A stretch of 8,703 nucleotides of DNA from Flavobacteriales bacterium. GTDB lineage: Bacteria; Bacteroidota; Bacteroidia; Flavobacteriales_D; Crocinitomicaceae. The stretch covers positions 1 to 8,703 of the forward strand of contig CANHJY010000065.1 of the NCBI GenBank assembly GCA_947461185.1. The letters are read 5' to 3'. This document shows, one piece after another, positions 7,837 to 8,703 of the stretch. Positions within the stretch are counted from its first letter, which is position 1. Each line of letters starts with the position of its first letter. The notes beneath the pieces are model-generated. The model saw nothing but the letters and a program-made list of their open reading frames with translations, did no database searches and was not told the DNA's origin. The translations under genes were made by a program, and so were the position numbers.

Positions 7837-8703
7837 TTAATACTTGAGCAATTTATACTGAAACTCCTGATTTCCCCAAGAGAGTTTCACAATATAAACC
7901 CCTGATTTCCAAAGTGATGTGGAAATATTCGCAGTTCCTGTGAAATTTCCTGAATGTATTTGTTTCCCTGTAATATCAAGGATAGCATATTTGGTTTCAT
8001 TTGACTGAGCAGCATTAAAAATCAGTACTTCATCGAAAGGATTTGGGTAAACTGAAATTCCACTTTCAAAATGATTTTCTGTAACCGTCACCAATGAAAA
8101 AGGTACAGGATCGAATTCTATTGGTGGAAAAACATCATTAGGACCGATCTTCATCACGTAAACATTTCCTCCTCCAGTTCCCAAACCCGAAGTATACCCT
8201 ACATAAATCGCAGCACCATCGTTCGTTGGTATAATTTCACCTGGAGCATCCTCAAGTGGATAGTTAATTGAGGTTATCAGTCCATCCCAGTAAAGACCCT
8301 CTCCTACTTTTGAAACACCAACATCATAACTATCATTAAACGATGTCGCATCGAAATAACTAAAACACATGTAGTTCTTTCCTAGATTTCCGTAATTTGT
8401 CAAAAGTTCAATTATTTTCTCACCTGAAGATGGAACTTCAACTTGCTCAAAATCAAAAACACCATTACAGGTTACTTTGCCGAACAGACTGTTTTTCAAT
8501 GTTTCTCCAATTTGCTGTTGCCAACCGACATAACTGACCTTATTACTTGTAACATTTAAATCAATTCCCCGGATACCATAATTTCCATTAATCCCAATTG
8601 TATCGATCCATTCAATCGAACCATCGAACTTCATTCTGGAAATAAATCCTTTGGTTAATAAAGAATCTGAAACGTAAATTTCACCAGCGACAAAAAAGGT
8701 AGA
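7837..8703 (-). CDS. C-terminal part of a secreted T9SS cargo protein with propeller-like repeats (5' end outside window)
   Basis: The frame is open from the window edge (8703) to TAA at 7839-7837, giving 288 visible residues. An internal ATG at 8632-8634 could be mistaken for the start, but the 23 codons upstream (STFFVAGEIYVSD...) continue the same repeat pattern, so I treat the gene as 5'-truncated. Residues about 1-192 hold four units of roughly 54 residues, each with a YVGW-like strand followed by a MKxxxNGxxxW-like strand, suggesting a beta-propeller. Residues about 214-288 are a type A T9SS sorting domain: ISVYPNPF, then AILDITGKQIHSG, then the end SGVYIVKLSWGNQEFQYKLLKY pattern. This domain directs Sec-exported proteins across the outer membrane by the type IX machinery, after which it is usually cleaved. 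I see no catalytic motif; a binding, adhesive or unknown extracellular role is possible. The signal peptide would lie outside the window. Confidence 0.85.
   Translation of the reverse strand, partial: STFFVAGEIYVSDSLLTKGFISRMKFDGSIEWIDTIGINGNYGIRGIDLNVTSNKVSYVGWQQQIGETLKNSLFGKVTCNGVFDFEQVEVPSSGEKIIELLTNYGNLGKNYMCFSYFDATSFNDSYDVGVSKVGEGLYWDGLITSINYPLEDAPGEIIPTNDGAAIYVGYTSGLGTGGGNVYVMKIGPNDVFPPIEFDPVPFSLVTVTENHFESGISVYPNPFDEVLIFNAAQSNETKYAILDITGKQIHSGNFTGTANISTSLWKSGVYIVKLSWGNQEFQYKLLKY
8128..8703 (-). repeat. Four degenerate protein repeats of about 54 residues
   Basis: Counting visible residues from 8703 downward, a strand with V-A/G-G or similar recurs at 5-7 (VAG), 59-61 (VGW), 113-116 (CFSY) and 168-170 (VGY). 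A second element, K followed by N/D-G and an aromatic residue, recurs with its Lys at 25, 76, 132 and 185. Spacings are 51-56 residues. The repeat is visible only at protein level; the DNA copies have diverged. It probably continues upstream of the window. Confidence 0.6.

Noticed and set aside
8632..8634. ATG at 8634 as the start of the T9SS cargo gene
   Set aside because: The frame is open upstream to the window edge and encodes a further copy of the repeat, and a T9SS cargo needs a signal peptide, which this start does not give.

Overview
The window looks like a chromosomal segment of a Bacteroidota bacterium, most likely a flavobacterium-type lineage (Flavobacteriales). The signs are an AT-rich sequence, TAnnTTTG-type promoter boxes, weak or absent Shine-Dalgarno sites, a long SecA with the insertions usual in this phylum, and a protein ending in a type IX secretion (T9SS) sorting domain. 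Family or genus cannot be fixed from the sequence. I see no tRNA, rRNA, CRISPR array, insertion sequence or phage gene.

Layout, left to right. Positions 1-1424 (minus) hold the first 474 codons of a secreted protein with three LysM domains and a type 1 periplasmic-binding-protein-like domain; its 3' end lies outside the window. Upstream of it on the same strand, 25 bp away, is guaA (GMP synthase, true start near 2982 or 2973). A gap of about 216 bp separates guaA from secA (3199-6549, plus), which is transcribed divergently. secA is followed 8 bp later by a Rossmann/DUF2520 gene (6558-7325), which overlaps by 8 bp a KdsC-like HAD phosphatase gene (7318-7836). The HAD gene converges on a minus-strand gene (7837 to beyond 8703) for a T9SS cargo protein; their stop codons touch with no base between them.

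The two operons are mostly housekeeping: purine nucleotide synthesis with an envelope LysM protein on one side, and protein export with a dehydrogenase-like protein and a sugar-phosphate phosphatase on the other. SecA would carry both the LysM protein and the T9SS cargo across the inner membrane, and T9SS would then move the cargo across the outer membrane. KdsC-like phosphatases usually serve lipopolysaccharide or surface-sugar synthesis, so an envelope theme runs through the window, but a functional link between the operons is inference.

I did not find a clearly new system. The points most worth a second look are the LysM plus binding-protein fusion with no transporter genes beside it in the visible sequence, a regular repeat of about 54 residues in the T9SS cargo protein, the tightly coupled DUF2520/HAD pair, and a guaA promoter so close to the start codon that the message may be almost leaderless.
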